Shown piece after piece: positions 22,761 to 33,240 of a DNA stretch of 64,000 bases; position 1 is the first letter of the stretch, and every line of letters begins with the position of its first letter. The notes below the pieces were generated by a model, which ran no database searches, had not been told where the DNA came from, and saw only the letters and a program-made list of their open reading frames with translations. The translations under genes were made by a program, and so were the position numbers. Source of the DNA: Cinnamomum chago (taxonomy: Eukaryota; Streptophyta; Magnoliopsida; Laurales; Lauraceae); contig CP142460.1 in the NCBI GenBank assembly GCA_038049695.1, forward strand, positions 39,303,501-39,367,500, in the 5' to 3' direction.

Positions 22761-23750
22761 ACGGAACCGAGGCAAGTACATATGGCCGAACTTGAAGCCG
22801 AACTCGAGGATGTTGGGCGAGCAGCGGGGCAGAAGAGCATAGAAGAGCTCATCGAAGTCAGGATCAATTCCGATGACCCCGAGCGATATTTCCTGCTGGG
22901 AAGCCAGCTCCCTGATAATGAGAGGACCGAGCTGCTCGACTTCCTGCTGCAGAACAAGGACGTCTTCGCCTGGACTCCATATGAAATGCCCGGGATCGAC
23001 CCCGATGTCATGTGCCATGAGCTAAATGTCGACCCCAGGCACAAGCCCGTGATACAGAAAGCCGGCAGGACGGGGGTCCCACAAACAGAAGCAGTAATCG
23101 AAGAGGTAGATAAACTCCTTGAAGCCGGGCGATCTAAGAAGTACACTATCCAAAGTGGCTAGCCAACATAGTAGTGGTGAAAAAGAAGAATGGTAAGTGG
23201 AGGGTCTGCGTGGACTTCCCCAACCTCAACAAAGCCTGCCCCAAGGACAGCTTCCCCCTCCCGAAGATCGACCAGATGATCGACGCCACCTTGGGACACG
23301 ATAGAATGAGCTTCCTCGATGCCTACCGAGGTTACCACCAAATCCCCATGCACGGGCCCGATGAGGAAAAAACTACATTCATAACGCCTCGAGGCATATA
23401 CTGTTACAAGGTGATGCCCTTCGGATTGAAAAAAGCCGGGGCGACATACCAAAGGCTGGTCACGAAGATGTTTCAGGGCCAGCTCCGGAAGACAGTGGAG
23501 GTCTACATCGATGACATGGTGGTCAAGTCCAAGAAGTCGCAAGACCATCTGGCGGACCTGCGCCAAACATTCGCCGTCCTCAGAAAGTTCCAGCTCAAGT
23601 TAAATGCCTCCAAGTGTGCGTTTGGCGTCGGTTCCGGCAAGTTCCTGGGAAGCCTGGTGACCAGGAGAGGGATTGAGGCCAATCCAGAGCAGATTGCAGC
23701 TATACAGGCAATTCAGAGCCCGACCTCGGCCAAGCAGGTCCAAAGGCTCA
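22761..23750 (+). pseudogene. Reverse transcriptase (E2)
   Basis: The linker and N-terminal part (LLDFLLQNKDVFAWTPYEMP) end at a frameshift near 23135 (TGA/TAG at 23160). From about 23162 the frame resumes with VVKKKNGKWRVCVDFPNLNK, FLDAYRGYHQI, YCYKVMPFGLKKAGATYQR and the catalytic YIDDMVVKS (YIDD at 23504-23515). Downstream, FLGSLVTRRGIEANPEQI marks the connection. These are complete RT blocks of the Tat lineage. The N-terminal frameshift prevents a single product. Confidence 0.85.
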
Positions 23751-24360
23751 CAGGGATGGCCGTTGTGCTCAATCGCTTCATCTGTCGAGCTTCGGACAAA
23801 TGTCGTCCCTTCTTCCTACTCCTGAAAAAGTGCTCCAAATTCCAGTGGACCCCTGAATGTGATCAAGCGCTGGTAAAACTCAAGGAATACCTCTCCTCAC
23901 CACCGCTGCTGTCCACTCCATCACAAGGTGACCTCCTCTATCTATACATAGCAGTCTCGAACCACGCCGTGAGCTCGGTGTTAGTTCGGGAAAACGATAA
24001 GCAATCTCGTACCACGCCGTGAGCTCGGTGTTAGTTCGGGAAAACGACAAGCAACAACAGCCCATCTACTACACCAGCAAGATCCTTCTCGACGCCGAGA
24101 CCAGGTACCTACCACTCGAGAAGCTGGCACTAGCACTCATCAGCGCCTCTCGCAAACTCTCCCACTACTTCCAGACATACACGGTGGTGGTTGTCATGGA
24201 GTACCCGCTCAAATCCCTTTTTCGGAAGGCAGACTTTTCCGGCAGATTCTCCAAATGGGCCGTCGAACTGGGGCAATTCGATATCCAATATCAACCTAGA
24301 ACAACAATCAAAGCACAAATCCTAGCGGACTTCATCATAGAATTCACTTCACCTAGTTCG
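23751..24360 (+). pseudogene. RNase H, Ty3 type (E2), split by a 50-bp duplication
   Basis: The domain begins after the RT connection (WTPECDQALVKLKEYL). A tandem duplication of 50 bp (23961-24010 and 24011-24060) repeats AVSSVLVRENDKQ and shifts the frame. Beyond it, PIYYTSKILLDAETRYLPLEK and FSKWAVELGQFDIQYQPR finish the domain. The duplication copies are almost identical, so this lesion looks recent. Confidence 0.8.
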
Positions 24361-24429
24361 GCACCGACCTCACTCGATACCGAACTAGGGGCAATAGGGA
24401 CAATGAGACAGTTGAGACCGAGGACGACC

Positions 24430-24880
24430 GACCTTGGAGACAATTCCTTGAGTCAGTTTGGAAGGCCTTCGTCGACGGGTCCTCGACATCCAGAAGGGCT
24501 GGCGCTGGCGTAGTCTTCCAATCCCCAGAAGGGCTGGTCATCGAACAAGCACTGACCCTTGACTTCAAAGCCTCCAAAATGCAGCAGAGTACGAAGCACT
24601 GATTGCGGGTCTCGGTAGCGCAAGAATTTTGGGGGCACGTCGGCTGGTAGTCTTCAGCGACTCCCAATTGGTGACAAACCAGCTAATCGGAGACTATCAG
24701 GCCAGAGATGAAAGGATGGCGACCTACTTAGCCCACACGAAGCAGCTCCTCTCCCAGTTTGAGAAAGCAGAAGTCAAGCAGATCGGCAGAGAGTCTAATT
24801 GCCATGCAGATGCCCTCCCCAACTTAGCCTCGGCTGTAGAAGCAGGAAAAAAGAGGACGGTCGACATAGAGACGTTGGAA
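24430..24880 (+). pseudogene. Second, archaeal-type RNase H (aRNH) domain of E2
   Basis: WKAFVDGSSTSRRAGAGVVF near 24455 and LVVFSDSQLVTNQLIGDYQAR near 24640 are the first and third Asp-bearing blocks of the extra RNase H seen in the Tat lineage. It ends near VKQIGRESNCHADALPNLAS. At least one frameshift falls between the two halves, around 24530-24620. It lies between the Ty3 RNase H and integrase, as expected for Tat. Confidence 0.7.
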
Positions 24881-26158
24881 AAACCAAGCATAGAACTCCT
24901 CCTAGCTCGGCAAGTCCTCTGCGTTGATCTCGGTCGAAGCTGGATGGATCCAATCATAGCATTCCTCAAAGAAGATAGGATCCCAGAAGACAAGAATGAA
25001 GCCCACAAGGTCAGACTGAAAGCGGCCCATTTTTGGCTATCCCCAGATGAGAAGCTCTACAAAAAGTCCTACACGGGGCCATATCTCCAATGCGTTCATC
25101 TAGGCAAGGTATAAGACTTCCTTTTTGAAATTCACAAGGGCATCTGCGGAAGCCACATCGGAGGAAGATCACTGGCATATAGAGCCATCAGTCAGGGCTA
25201 TTGGTGGCCCTATATGCAAAAGGACGCCCAGCTCTACGCCAGGAAGTGTGAAAAATGTCAGAAGTTCTCCCACTCTCTACACCAACCAGCGCAGGACTTG
25301 AGTCCTCTCTCCAGCCTATGGCCCTTCGTTCAATGGGGGCTAGACATCGTGGGACCTCTTCACCGAACTCCAGGAAACAAAAGATGGCTGATAGTGGGCA
25401 CTGATTACTTCACCAAATGGATAGAGGCAGAGGCCTTATCCTCCATCACCGAGCACGACACAAAGAATTTTGTATGGAAGAACATTGTCACAAGGTTTGG
25501 GATCCCCCGAGCTCTGGTCTTGGACAACGGGACCCAATTCGACTCTAACTTCTTCAAGAACTTCTTCGAGGAGCTAGGTATCAGGAACCTCTATGCAACC
25601 CCGGCCTACCCACAGAGCAACGGACAAGCAGAAATCTCAAACAAGGTGGTACTGGACAGGCTCAAGAAGAGGCTCGATAAGGCTAAAGGCAGATGGGTGG
25701 AAGAATTACCAAGTGTCCTTTGGGCATACAGAACCACCCCGAGACTATCCACTTCGGCAACTCCTTTCTCCTTGGCCTACGGAATGGAAGCTGTAATCCC
25801 TCTCGAAATCGGCCTCCCGACCTTGAGATCGGATCTCTTCGACCAGGGGCAGAATGAACTAAACCTCACCAAAGAGCTCGATTTGACTGAGGAACAAAGA
25901 GAAGCAGCATCCGTGCGCCTGGCCTCCTACCAGCATCAGAAGGTCAAAGAAAGGAAGTTCTCAGTTGGGGAACTGGTTTTGAAAAAAACACTTCCAGCAG
26001 ACAAAGATCCCAACGAAGGCAAACTCGCACCAAACTGGCTCGGGCCTTTTAAAGTGGTCTTGGTATCCGGGAGGATGGCTTACAGGCTCGAGATCATGGA
26101 CGGCAGAGAGTTGGCACGACCATGGAATGCCGCGCACCTCAAGAAGTACTACTTCTAA
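24881..26158 (+). pseudogene. Integrase (E2)
   Basis: One frame runs from the aRNH through a TAA at 25112-25114 and on to TAA at 26158. The HHCC region includes EIHKGICGSHIGG and YARKCEKCQKF. The core shows QWGLDIVGPLHR, LVLDNGTQFDS and PQSNGQAEISNKV with D, D and E. The C-terminal domain ends LKKYYF as in E1. No chromodomain is present, as expected for Tat. A likely polyadenylation signal AATAAA lies at 26179-26184, 21 bases past the stop. Apart from the one stop it is nearly intact. Confidence 0.88.
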
Positions 26159-26238
26159 ATGTACCGAAGTGATAAATCAATAAAAGTGTGATCTTTTGGA
26201 GAAAGTGTGCCTTTGTGTCCTTCAAAGTTGTGAATCAA

Positions 26239-26508
26239 GGCTCCGGTCCTCGCACCAGCCTCCCTGAGTTTGGTCATAGGACCAGCTCCCAAGGCTCCGG
26301 TCCTCGCACCAGCCTCCTTGAGTTCGGTCATAGGACCAGTTCCCAAGGCTCCGGTCCTCGCACCAGCCTCCTTGAGTTCGGTCATAGGACCAGCTCCCAA
26401 GGCTCCGGTCCTCGCACCAGCCTCCCTGAGTTCGGTCATACGACCCGCTCCCAAGGCTCCGGCCCTCGCGCCAGCCTCCGTGAAATCGGCCACAGGGCCA
26501 GGACCTTG
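26239..26508 (+). repeat. 54-bp tandem repeat array, 5 units (E2)
   Basis: Units start at 26239, 26293, 26347, 26401 and 26455, exactly 54 bp apart. The first four are nearly identical and the fifth is diverged (CCACAGGGCCAGGACC). It lies between the pol stop and the end of the antisense gene, so both transcripts would converge on it. Confidence 0.95.
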
Positions 26509-27081
26509 TTCCTCGCAGCAGTCCCATTGAGTTCGGATGTCAGGCCATCCCCCTTGGGACAAGAGCAATCAACTATCTAAAAATCCACTATGAAAGTCCC
26601 AGAGCTCAGCCTATCTTTGAATCCAGCCAAATCCCCCGGGTTGTCAAAGTCGATGGCACGGCCCCGACCCTCCAAAAATTCCCTCGGTTGCACGTTGGTA
26701 AAGCCCAGCCTTAGGGCCAGATGTTCACCGATCTCGCCCACTTGAAGGTTTGAAGGATCGGTCAAGAGACAGCGAGCCTTGTCACCACCCAGTCTCACCG
26801 ACCTTAGCCACTTGGAACTTTCCAAGACAAAAGGGGCAAATCCAATGTCCCGAAACTAGAAGGTTAAAGTCCAGTTTCTTCGCCGACCTCAGCCACTTGC
26901 AGGTTTTGGTCATGTTTAAAACTTCAGAACATCCACACACCATTGCAAGAAGAAAGAAATAAAAAGACAGCTGGAGAATTAAAAGGAAAATTGTTTTTCA
27001 TTGATAAGAAAAGATGATTACAAAGCTTTGTACACTCAGGAAAAAGAAAAAATACATCAAGGGAAGGAAAAAGATAGATTC
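26509..27081. other. Spacer between the 54-bp array and the antisense gene
   Basis: Conserved in E1 (1034-1186 continuing at 6985-7459), including GGGTTGNCAAAGTCGATGGCACGG and CGCCGACCTCAGCCACTTGCAGG. No gene on either strand. It should hold the 3' untranslated ends of both converging units. Confidence 0.6.
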
Positions 27082-29451
27082 CTATTTGCTCTACTTCTCG
27101 GGCGTCGTCGCTTTATTCTTCGGCTCTGGAGGGACGGATGCAGCGGGGACGCCTGGAGCCTCGGGCGGAGGAGCCATGGAGGAAGCCTGGGCCGTGTCGC
27201 CCTCAGCAGGAGTCGGGGCGGAGGAGGAGGGCCTAGGACTTCAGGAGGAGCCTCCGGAGGGTTGGAGTCGGGCCCTGACTCTGGGCTAGGAATGACATAC
27301 TGGAATTGGGGAAGATTTGTGAATATGGGGTCGTCCTCAGAGACCTCGTAGTCACGAAGTGCTTCCCTGCATCCCATCTCATACAAAATCGGGCTCAGGG
27401 TCTTGATTTGAGCCACGTACTCCTCTGATGCCCAGTCCACCCCTTCCTGGTAAGCCTTGGCGACTTGGGCTCACAGGGTGGACTCGACATCGACCCGTTC
27501 CTTCCTGGAGGACTCGAGCTCGGCCTCTTTCCCAGCCAATTCAGTTTCCTTCTTGGCAAGCTCGGCCTCCAGTTGACTCACCCTCCTTGCCTTGTCCTCG
27601 GCTGCGCCCTTTAGGTGCTTATTCTCGCCTCGCAGCTTTATTATCTCGGCCTTCGCCGCCTGTTGTACCTTTGCGAACTCGGCGATCTTCTCCTCCGCCT
27701 TCTTTATTTTCGCAGCACTGGTTTCCAGGGCATCCCCTATTTTCTTTTTCTCCTTGTCCATCTCGATAACCCAAGTGGCTGTCTCCTTCGTCCTCTCCAG
27801 TATTGTTTGGAGCCTCTTTACATTCTGCAAGAGGACAAAAGAAGCAGGGGGTCAGATCGGACAACCAAGGCATAAAGCTTAAAGTTCAAAGGCAAAAGAA
27901 GCGGGAATCACCTCGAGCGACGCCTTCATCGTCGAGTAGAGGAGACTCATTGTCTCGGATTTATTGTGCCTCTCCATGTCGAAAGGGAGAGCACATCCCC
28001 AGGCAACTGCAGAGAGCGTCCTGGTGGAGGTCCCCATCCGATCCTCCACGGTCATGGGCTCGCAGGGGTTGAGGTTGAAGTTGGGCCTCCAGGGCATCGA
28101 CTTATGAGGCCGGGGCTCTAGATCTGCCTCCTGAACCCGCTCCTCTTTGCCCCCCACGCGGGGCCTCTTCTCGGGTGGGGGCCAGTCACCTTCCTTCTCG
28201 GCCTCCGCTTACCGTGGCCGAGTTTCTCTTGGCACCGGAGCCTCCTTCTAGGCCTCCGCTACTCTTGGCCGAGTCTCCTTAGGCGGGCGAGAGTCCTTGG
28301 ACGGCCGGGCATGCTTGGGAGGCTCTTCCAACCTCCTCCTCTTCTCCTGCGGGGGGCCTCGCGCGCTCTTGCCTTTAGCAGAGGAAGAGGTCCTTGCTAC
28401 GCTCGAGGAACCGGATGGGGCGCTGGCTGAAGAGCCTTGAGCAGCGCCAGGCCCGCTGGGGGCACGCTTCGGGCTGGGGGGAACTCGGCCCCCGAGAATC
28501 ATGGCCCCCAAATTCTTCAAAGGTGGGCGCGGCCCGTCCATCTCCTCTTCCGCTTGGTCTTGGTCGGGGGAGCTGTCTGCAACTAAGATCGGGCCCTGGG
28601 GATCCGAGGTCTGCCCACTGGTCTCAGCAAGCGCGAGCACGATCTCCCCTATCGGCTCAAGGGGAATCTCGACAGTCTTCTTGGTATAAGACTGGTACCG
28701 CGGCTTGTACCCGAGCAGGGAGAAGGCAGCCCGATTGTGGTGACCGTGGTAGTGATAGATCTTCTCTAGCCACGCGTCGTTCCTTTTCCAATGATCGAGG
28801 CTGGCCTCTCTCCTCCTTCGCTGAACACCTGCGCATAAAACAGAGGACATCAGTTCGGCAAATCGACATATAAGACAAACACAAATAGCCCGTGGAGGCG
28901 AGTATTTACTCGGAGGGGTCCCAGGCCTTTGCGGAACCTGGATTCGCCGCGCCGCCTCGGTCTCAGAATCCCGAATTCCCAGTTCCCGAGACTAACAGGC
29001 GGTCATCCCCGGCGTATTTGCTTGAGTCCTCCAGGGCGTTAATCAAGGGCCGACGCCTAGCCTTCACTCGAAGATAGTAGGAGTCCTCGCCTCCCACGGA
29101 TTTGTAGATGTCATAGACATCCTCTATGTCGTGCACGCCGAGGTTGATATCTAGGATCCAGTTCAACTCCGCCACGCCCATTATAATTTTAAACCCATTT
29201 GGCATCAGCTGTAAAGGGTTGATCCGCCACGAACTGAGGCAGGATTGGAGAAGGGGGTGGATAGGGAACCTAACCCCACCCTCGCATACCGACAACAGAG
29301 GAAAGGGCATCCAGTCCTTGTATCGGGTGAGGCCATCGAAGAGGCCATGGAGGTCGTCAGGTTTCACCAGAACATCAGCCGAAATTTTAAACGCCCCCCT
29401 AAATCCCTCCAGGGCTACGGGGCCTTCTAACCAATGGCTGTAAATTCCCAT
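27082..29451 (-). pseudogene. Antisense additional gene of E2 (three exons, defective)
   Basis: Same gene as in E1. Exon 1 starts at ATG 29451 (MGIYSHWLEG) and runs to 28910. It has FPIHPLLQSCLSSW and LMPNGFKIIMGVAELNW, resembling the 'putative gypsy type transposon' domain. Intron 1 is 28829-28909. Exon 2 (28828-27912) contains WLEKIYHYHGHHNRAAFSLL and a charged, Pro-rich stretch. Intron 2 is 27825-27911. Exon 3 (27824-27082) is a Glu/Lys-rich coiled coil and proline-rich tail. Both introns have GT/AG ends at the positions found in E1. Lesions are a frameshift late in exon 1, a TAG at 28248, and a TGA at 27471 (CGA in E1). A TAG at 27091, three codons before the E1 stop, replaces a CAG. Confidence 0.75.
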
Positions 29452-29714
29452 TTCCTAAAAGGCTAAAGGGGGAGAGAGCAAAGAAGAAGGAGCGAAAACT
29501 AGAAAAACCTAATGAACCAAAACCCTCTGAAAACAAAGGGAAAAAGAGGCGAAAGGAGAGTAACAGAGAAGCAAAGAGTGGAAAGCAAATGGAGAGAAGT
29601 CTCCGAGCTCGGTGAGGTTCTGTCTTTTGCAGGGTTGTAGCAGGATGCCTTCTTCAGCAGAATCTCCTTCAGACGAAAGCAAAGATAAGAGAAGAAAGGG
29701 GAGGGGGCTTCCCC

Positions 29715-29722
29715 ATTTTATA
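29715..29722 (-). promoter_or_regulatory. TATA box of the E2 antisense gene
   Basis: The minus strand reads CTCTATAAAATGGGG, 264 bp upstream of the exon 1 ATG, with a leader rich in CTT/CTC. The same box is in E1 at 10132-10139. It is separate from the LTR promoter and points the other way. Confidence 0.6.
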
Positions 29723-30058
29723 GAGGGACGCTCCTCTTGATTATCGCGCACGCGAAGCAACGCTCCGAACTCGCCACGCGTCGCTTCGATCCCGGTGAAC
29801 AACCAAACGAAGGGTTACACGTGGCAGCACCGGTCCATCTCTCGCCATGCCTCTGGTACGACATTTATCACCTCGGGCATACGGAACGGCGCCCGCGTGC
29901 CCACCTTGGCGAAGCAATTATAATACCATACTTATTGCCTAGGGTAAACGAAAAGGTGTCATGATGAGGATCGCACGGCGACAAGATACGATGAGACAGG
30001 GCCAGCCCATCCATTCGGCCTTAGCTCCCGACCTCGGAAGGAACCAAAGAGGTCGAGA

Positions 30059-30071
30059 GCTAGGGGGCAAT
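30059..30071 (+). promoter_or_regulatory. Polypurine tract of E2
   Basis: GCTAGGGGGCAAT directly precedes the 3' LTR start TGTGTGGGG. E1 has the same motif before its LTR. Confidence 0.6.
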
Positions 30072-30749
30072 TGTGTGGGGTCATTTTGTAATCACGGATT
30101 TATGTGGGGCCACAACCCGATTTCGAACTATCCTTAGTCTGGGTGTTGTCCAAGCTCGACAGTAGCACCATCTCGGTGGGAACGTGGAGCCCGTCTCGGT
30201 GACCGCGTTCACAAGTATCCATCTCGGTCTCGGCTTTAAGCCTGATCTCGGTCTCCTGTCACTCAGCCATAAATGCAGCCATAAATGCACTGTCGTGACG
30301 GGGACGACGAACTGACAAAGTAGGGTGGGCGCCGGACCTAGATAAGTGGCACGCCTTATCTCAGGGTCATGTCTATAGGTATAGGGAGATGGTCCGACGG
30401 GACATTCCCTTTTTACCTACCCCCACTCAGGAGAGAAAGGTACATGCTGATGGGACTTCCATCTCTCCCTGAGGGGTCCAGTCTGATGATGACTCTCACG
30501 TCTATATAAAGTACGAAGGAGAACTGTGAGAGGTACGCAACAAATCCTCCCCCCATACTGCCCCTTCGCCATTTTGCCACACTAATTTGAGCATCGGAGT
30601 GCCTTCGGCTGCCTACAGCCAGGGGCTCTGACTTTCATTTTCTCTTTTAGATTGCCGGAGGCCTGATCCATTCCCCCAATCATCCCAAGATCATCGAATC
30701 AAAGGTTTAATCCTCTTTTAACTAAGTCCGTAATTTTTAGGCACTTACA
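30072..30749 (+). repeat. 3' LTR of E2
   Basis: 678 bp, ending CTTACA, followed by the TSD CATAG at 30750-30754. Confidence 0.95.
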
Positions 30750-30754
30750 CATAG

Positions 30755-31870
30755 CATACTCTTTTGCATAAAAAAACTTTAAGCAATGAGCAATGTATAA
30801 ATCAAGAAACAATTCAAATGAAATAGAGGTTGCTTTCACATCGAACTTAAAAAGTACCCATCTCAAATGCATGCATTCCTATCAATTTATTCACTTGCCT
30901 CAAATCCAAAAGAAACACAATCACTCCAAGAAACTCCTAATCTCAGCTGCTCCAACCTACACCAAGAAACCTGAGAACACCATGCAAAACCACCAAATTC
31001 GAAATTAAAAAGGAGCTCTCGAAGAACCCATTTGCATGCAAGATAAAAGAGTTCTAAAGGGTCCATTAAAACCAGAAGTTTGAAGGGGAAGCCATTGTTA
31101 ACCTTTGAAGAGCTTTAACCAAAGATAAGAGCTTGGAGAAGAAAGTTGTCCCAGCCCAAATTCTTTGAAAATGGTGTCAAAAGGAAGCTAAGAGAAAGGG
31201 GAAGAGATTGGTGAAATTTTCTCTCCAAATGGCTATCAAGAAGGGTACATGCAAGAGGAGAGAAGGTGGCTGGAAATGGAGGAGGAAGCAAGCTCTCTCT
31301 TCAGCTGAGTTGCAGGAAAAAGAATAGAAGAACCCAACGTGGGTTTATGGTTTTAAGTTGAGGAAGTGGGCCCCAATGGCCCTCAAATCTTCACATAGCT
31401 AGATCTATCCTTTGTGGGTCCCGAATGAAAACGACGAAGAAGACAAAAATGATCGTTGAAAAATCTAGTTTCCAAAAAGTATATTTTCATCATGATTTTC
31501 AAATTTTGAAATTTATGCACAGATTTGGGTGTGAAAAGACTGTTTTGTCTTTTTTCTCGTAAAACGCAATTTCTGGGTTTCAAATTCAAACGGATAAAAA
31601 ACGAAAGTTGTTAAGATCAATAAAACAATTCAAAAGGAGTAAAAATTGAAATATTTTCGAAATGAATAATAAGTACTTCCAAAACAACACGCGTCACCCG
31701 GCGCCCGGGCCCGCGTCAAACTAAGTCGAACGCCTCTCCAAATTCCCCAAAGCTATTCAAAAGTCTAATCTAGCTTAAAAAAATCAACTAATCGTCCACT
31801 AATCCCACTTAGATACTAATCACGGCTAGATAAACAATTAAACATACTAAACCTGGGTCGGGGTCTGACA
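30755..31870 (-). repeat. 5' LTR of the chromovirus, outer (U3) part
   Basis: Starts after the E2 TSD with CATACTCTTTTGCATA and runs to GGGGTCTGACA at 31870, the minus-strand LTR start. It matches 11160-12277 closely. No gene is seen. Confidence 0.85.
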
Positions 31871-32574
31871 TCCGGGATTACTAATTGGTTTATGATTGCC
31901 GACCTTCGAACAGGTTTTCCCGCTTTATTAGGGATGATTACCCAAAGCAGTGGCATTGCTTCTATTTGATTATTATATTGCTCTATTGTGTAAATTGGAT
32001 TTAGGTCATACGTTCTTTTCGTCATTGTCACGGTGTTATTCTCTTATAGGTCATACGTTCCTGTCTTTACTCATCATGATCTTGTATTTTATTTATAAAT
32101 TATGCTTTTGTGCTTACTGTTTACTGTGTTTACTGGTGCATAGGTATCGATCCCTACCCTATCGTGGAGATGGAGGAGGGTCAAACATTTTAAGCGTTTG
32201 AGCCAATTGATTAACCCGAGTGGAGAGCCAAAGATGGCTACAGAGCCGTTTGAGTATGTGATGGAGTGACTTTAATCATAGAGACTATTTTAGTAGTAAA
32301 TTTTTCATAATAAACCTAATTTTATTTAGTTGTTTTGTTTAGGTTATTTTGGAAAGTTTAAACCTTAAATCTTTTGTTAGTAATGTGTTGGTTTAATTTT
32401 GGATATTAATACCAATTGATTTAATGCTTCTGCAAAGATTTTATTATGATTCATTATGTTTCGAAATTTTGTGGGTCCATATTTGGGAGCTTGTGTTGCA
32501 TTAAACACGGGAAATTAAATGTTTATTTTTATTTTTTTCATGTTATCCCATGGTTGTATTTTGGGGATGTGACA
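31871..32574 (+). repeat. Probable plus-strand chromovirus LTR remnant (3' part)
   Basis: Ends TTTTGGGGATGTGACA, the typical end of these chromovirus LTRs. The following CAGAGCATGG looks like a primer site with its first bases missing. The sequence GGTATCGATCCCTACCCTATCG is laid out like LTR leader sequence. The minus-strand chromovirus appears to have inserted into it, so the left part is outside the window. Based on end motifs only. Confidence 0.4.
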
Positions 32575-32877
32575 CAGAGCATGGTCCTGAAATGGCGGAC
32601 AATACAAGGGGATGTAAGACATGTCTTATTTGGAGACATATGGGCCTAGTTTATGTGGCCCAATATTGCCACTAGCCCATTAAGCCCATTTACAGTTATG
32701 GAACTTTCCAACTTCCCTAACCTATCTACAGTTATCAAGTTAAATAATATTGGAAATAACTGCCCATTCTCTTTGTTATGGTAATACTCTCTTTGATGGG
32801 AAGAGGGTATGAGCAATCATCTTGAGAGGGTCCCTAATCTATGCAAGAGGTCTTGCATAGATTAGAAGGTTGGCCTT
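32575..32877. other. Spacer of unknown origin
   Basis: No gene or recognisable repeat, apart from a short inverted repeat CTAATCTATGCAAGA/TCTTGCATAGATTAG near 32833-32866. Confidence 0.4.
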
Positions 32878-33109
32878 TGATGGGGGCTCCGACCTTTCGT
32901 CCTCTCCTTCCCACCCCTGGGGCTGCCGGGAGCATGGCGGAGGAGGAAAAGCGAGGTCATCAACATTTTTTTACGAGTATGCCAGATTTTATGTTTTACT
33001 TGGAATTTGGAATGGTGATCCAAAGATTCACCTTCGCAAGTAGAAAGGAAATCAATTCTTTTTTCTAACTTTCCATTGCACATATATTTTTAAAAAGAGA
33101 CAATTTTTT

Positions 33110-33240
33110 AAAATGCCGTGAGAGGCTATTTCATTTTGTTTGCCATGAAAGGCGATTTTGTGCCGTAGAAGGCGGTTTGTGCCGTGAAAGGCGATTTTTG
33201 TGCCGTAGGAGGCGATTTTTGCCGTGAAAGGTGATTTACA
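33110..33240. repeat. About 22-bp repeats GCCGTGAAAGGCGATTTT
   Basis: Five to six imperfect units alternate GCCGTGAAAGGCGATTT and GCCGTAGAAGGCGGTTT. The same array is in the solo X LTR at about 45465-45550. Confidence 0.75.

Larger units (their letters stand above)
19497..30749 (+). mobile_element. E2: full-length Tat/Retand-like Ty3/Gypsy retrotransposon
   Basis: 11,253 bp bounded by two 678-bp LTRs (TGTGTGGGG...CTTACA). The 5-bp TSD CATAG is at 19492-19496 and 30750-30754. The order is 5' LTR, primer site TGGCGCCGTCTGTGGGA, gag, protease, RT, RNase H, a second RNase H, integrase, 54-bp tandem array, antisense gene, purine tract, 3' LTR. A second RNase H, a tandem array and an antisense ORF are features reported for Tat-lineage (Retand-type) elements. 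The two LTRs differ at roughly a couple of dozen positions by eye, clustered near the 5' end. Several stops and frameshifts make it non-autonomous now. Confidence 0.93.
11160..31870 (-). mobile_element. Chromovirus (Ty3/Gypsy, Tekay/Del-like), minus strand, both LTRs interrupted
   Basis: On the minus strand the order is 5' LTR (30755-31870 continuing at 17149-19496), Met primer site, gag, protease, RT, RNase H, integrase, chromodomain, purine tract, 3' LTR (from 12277 down to 11160). The reconstructed 5' LTR is about 3.46 kb. E2 splits the 5' LTR and E1 the 3' LTR. The stretches 11160-12277 and 30756-31870 are nearly the same sequence, confirming them as the same part of two LTRs. The element's own TSD cannot be checked because its left end is outside the window. 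Confidence 0.85.

Noticed and set aside
26155..26580. Repetitive proteins encoded by the E2 54-bp array
   Set aside because: Same reason; all frames are open because of the repeat period.
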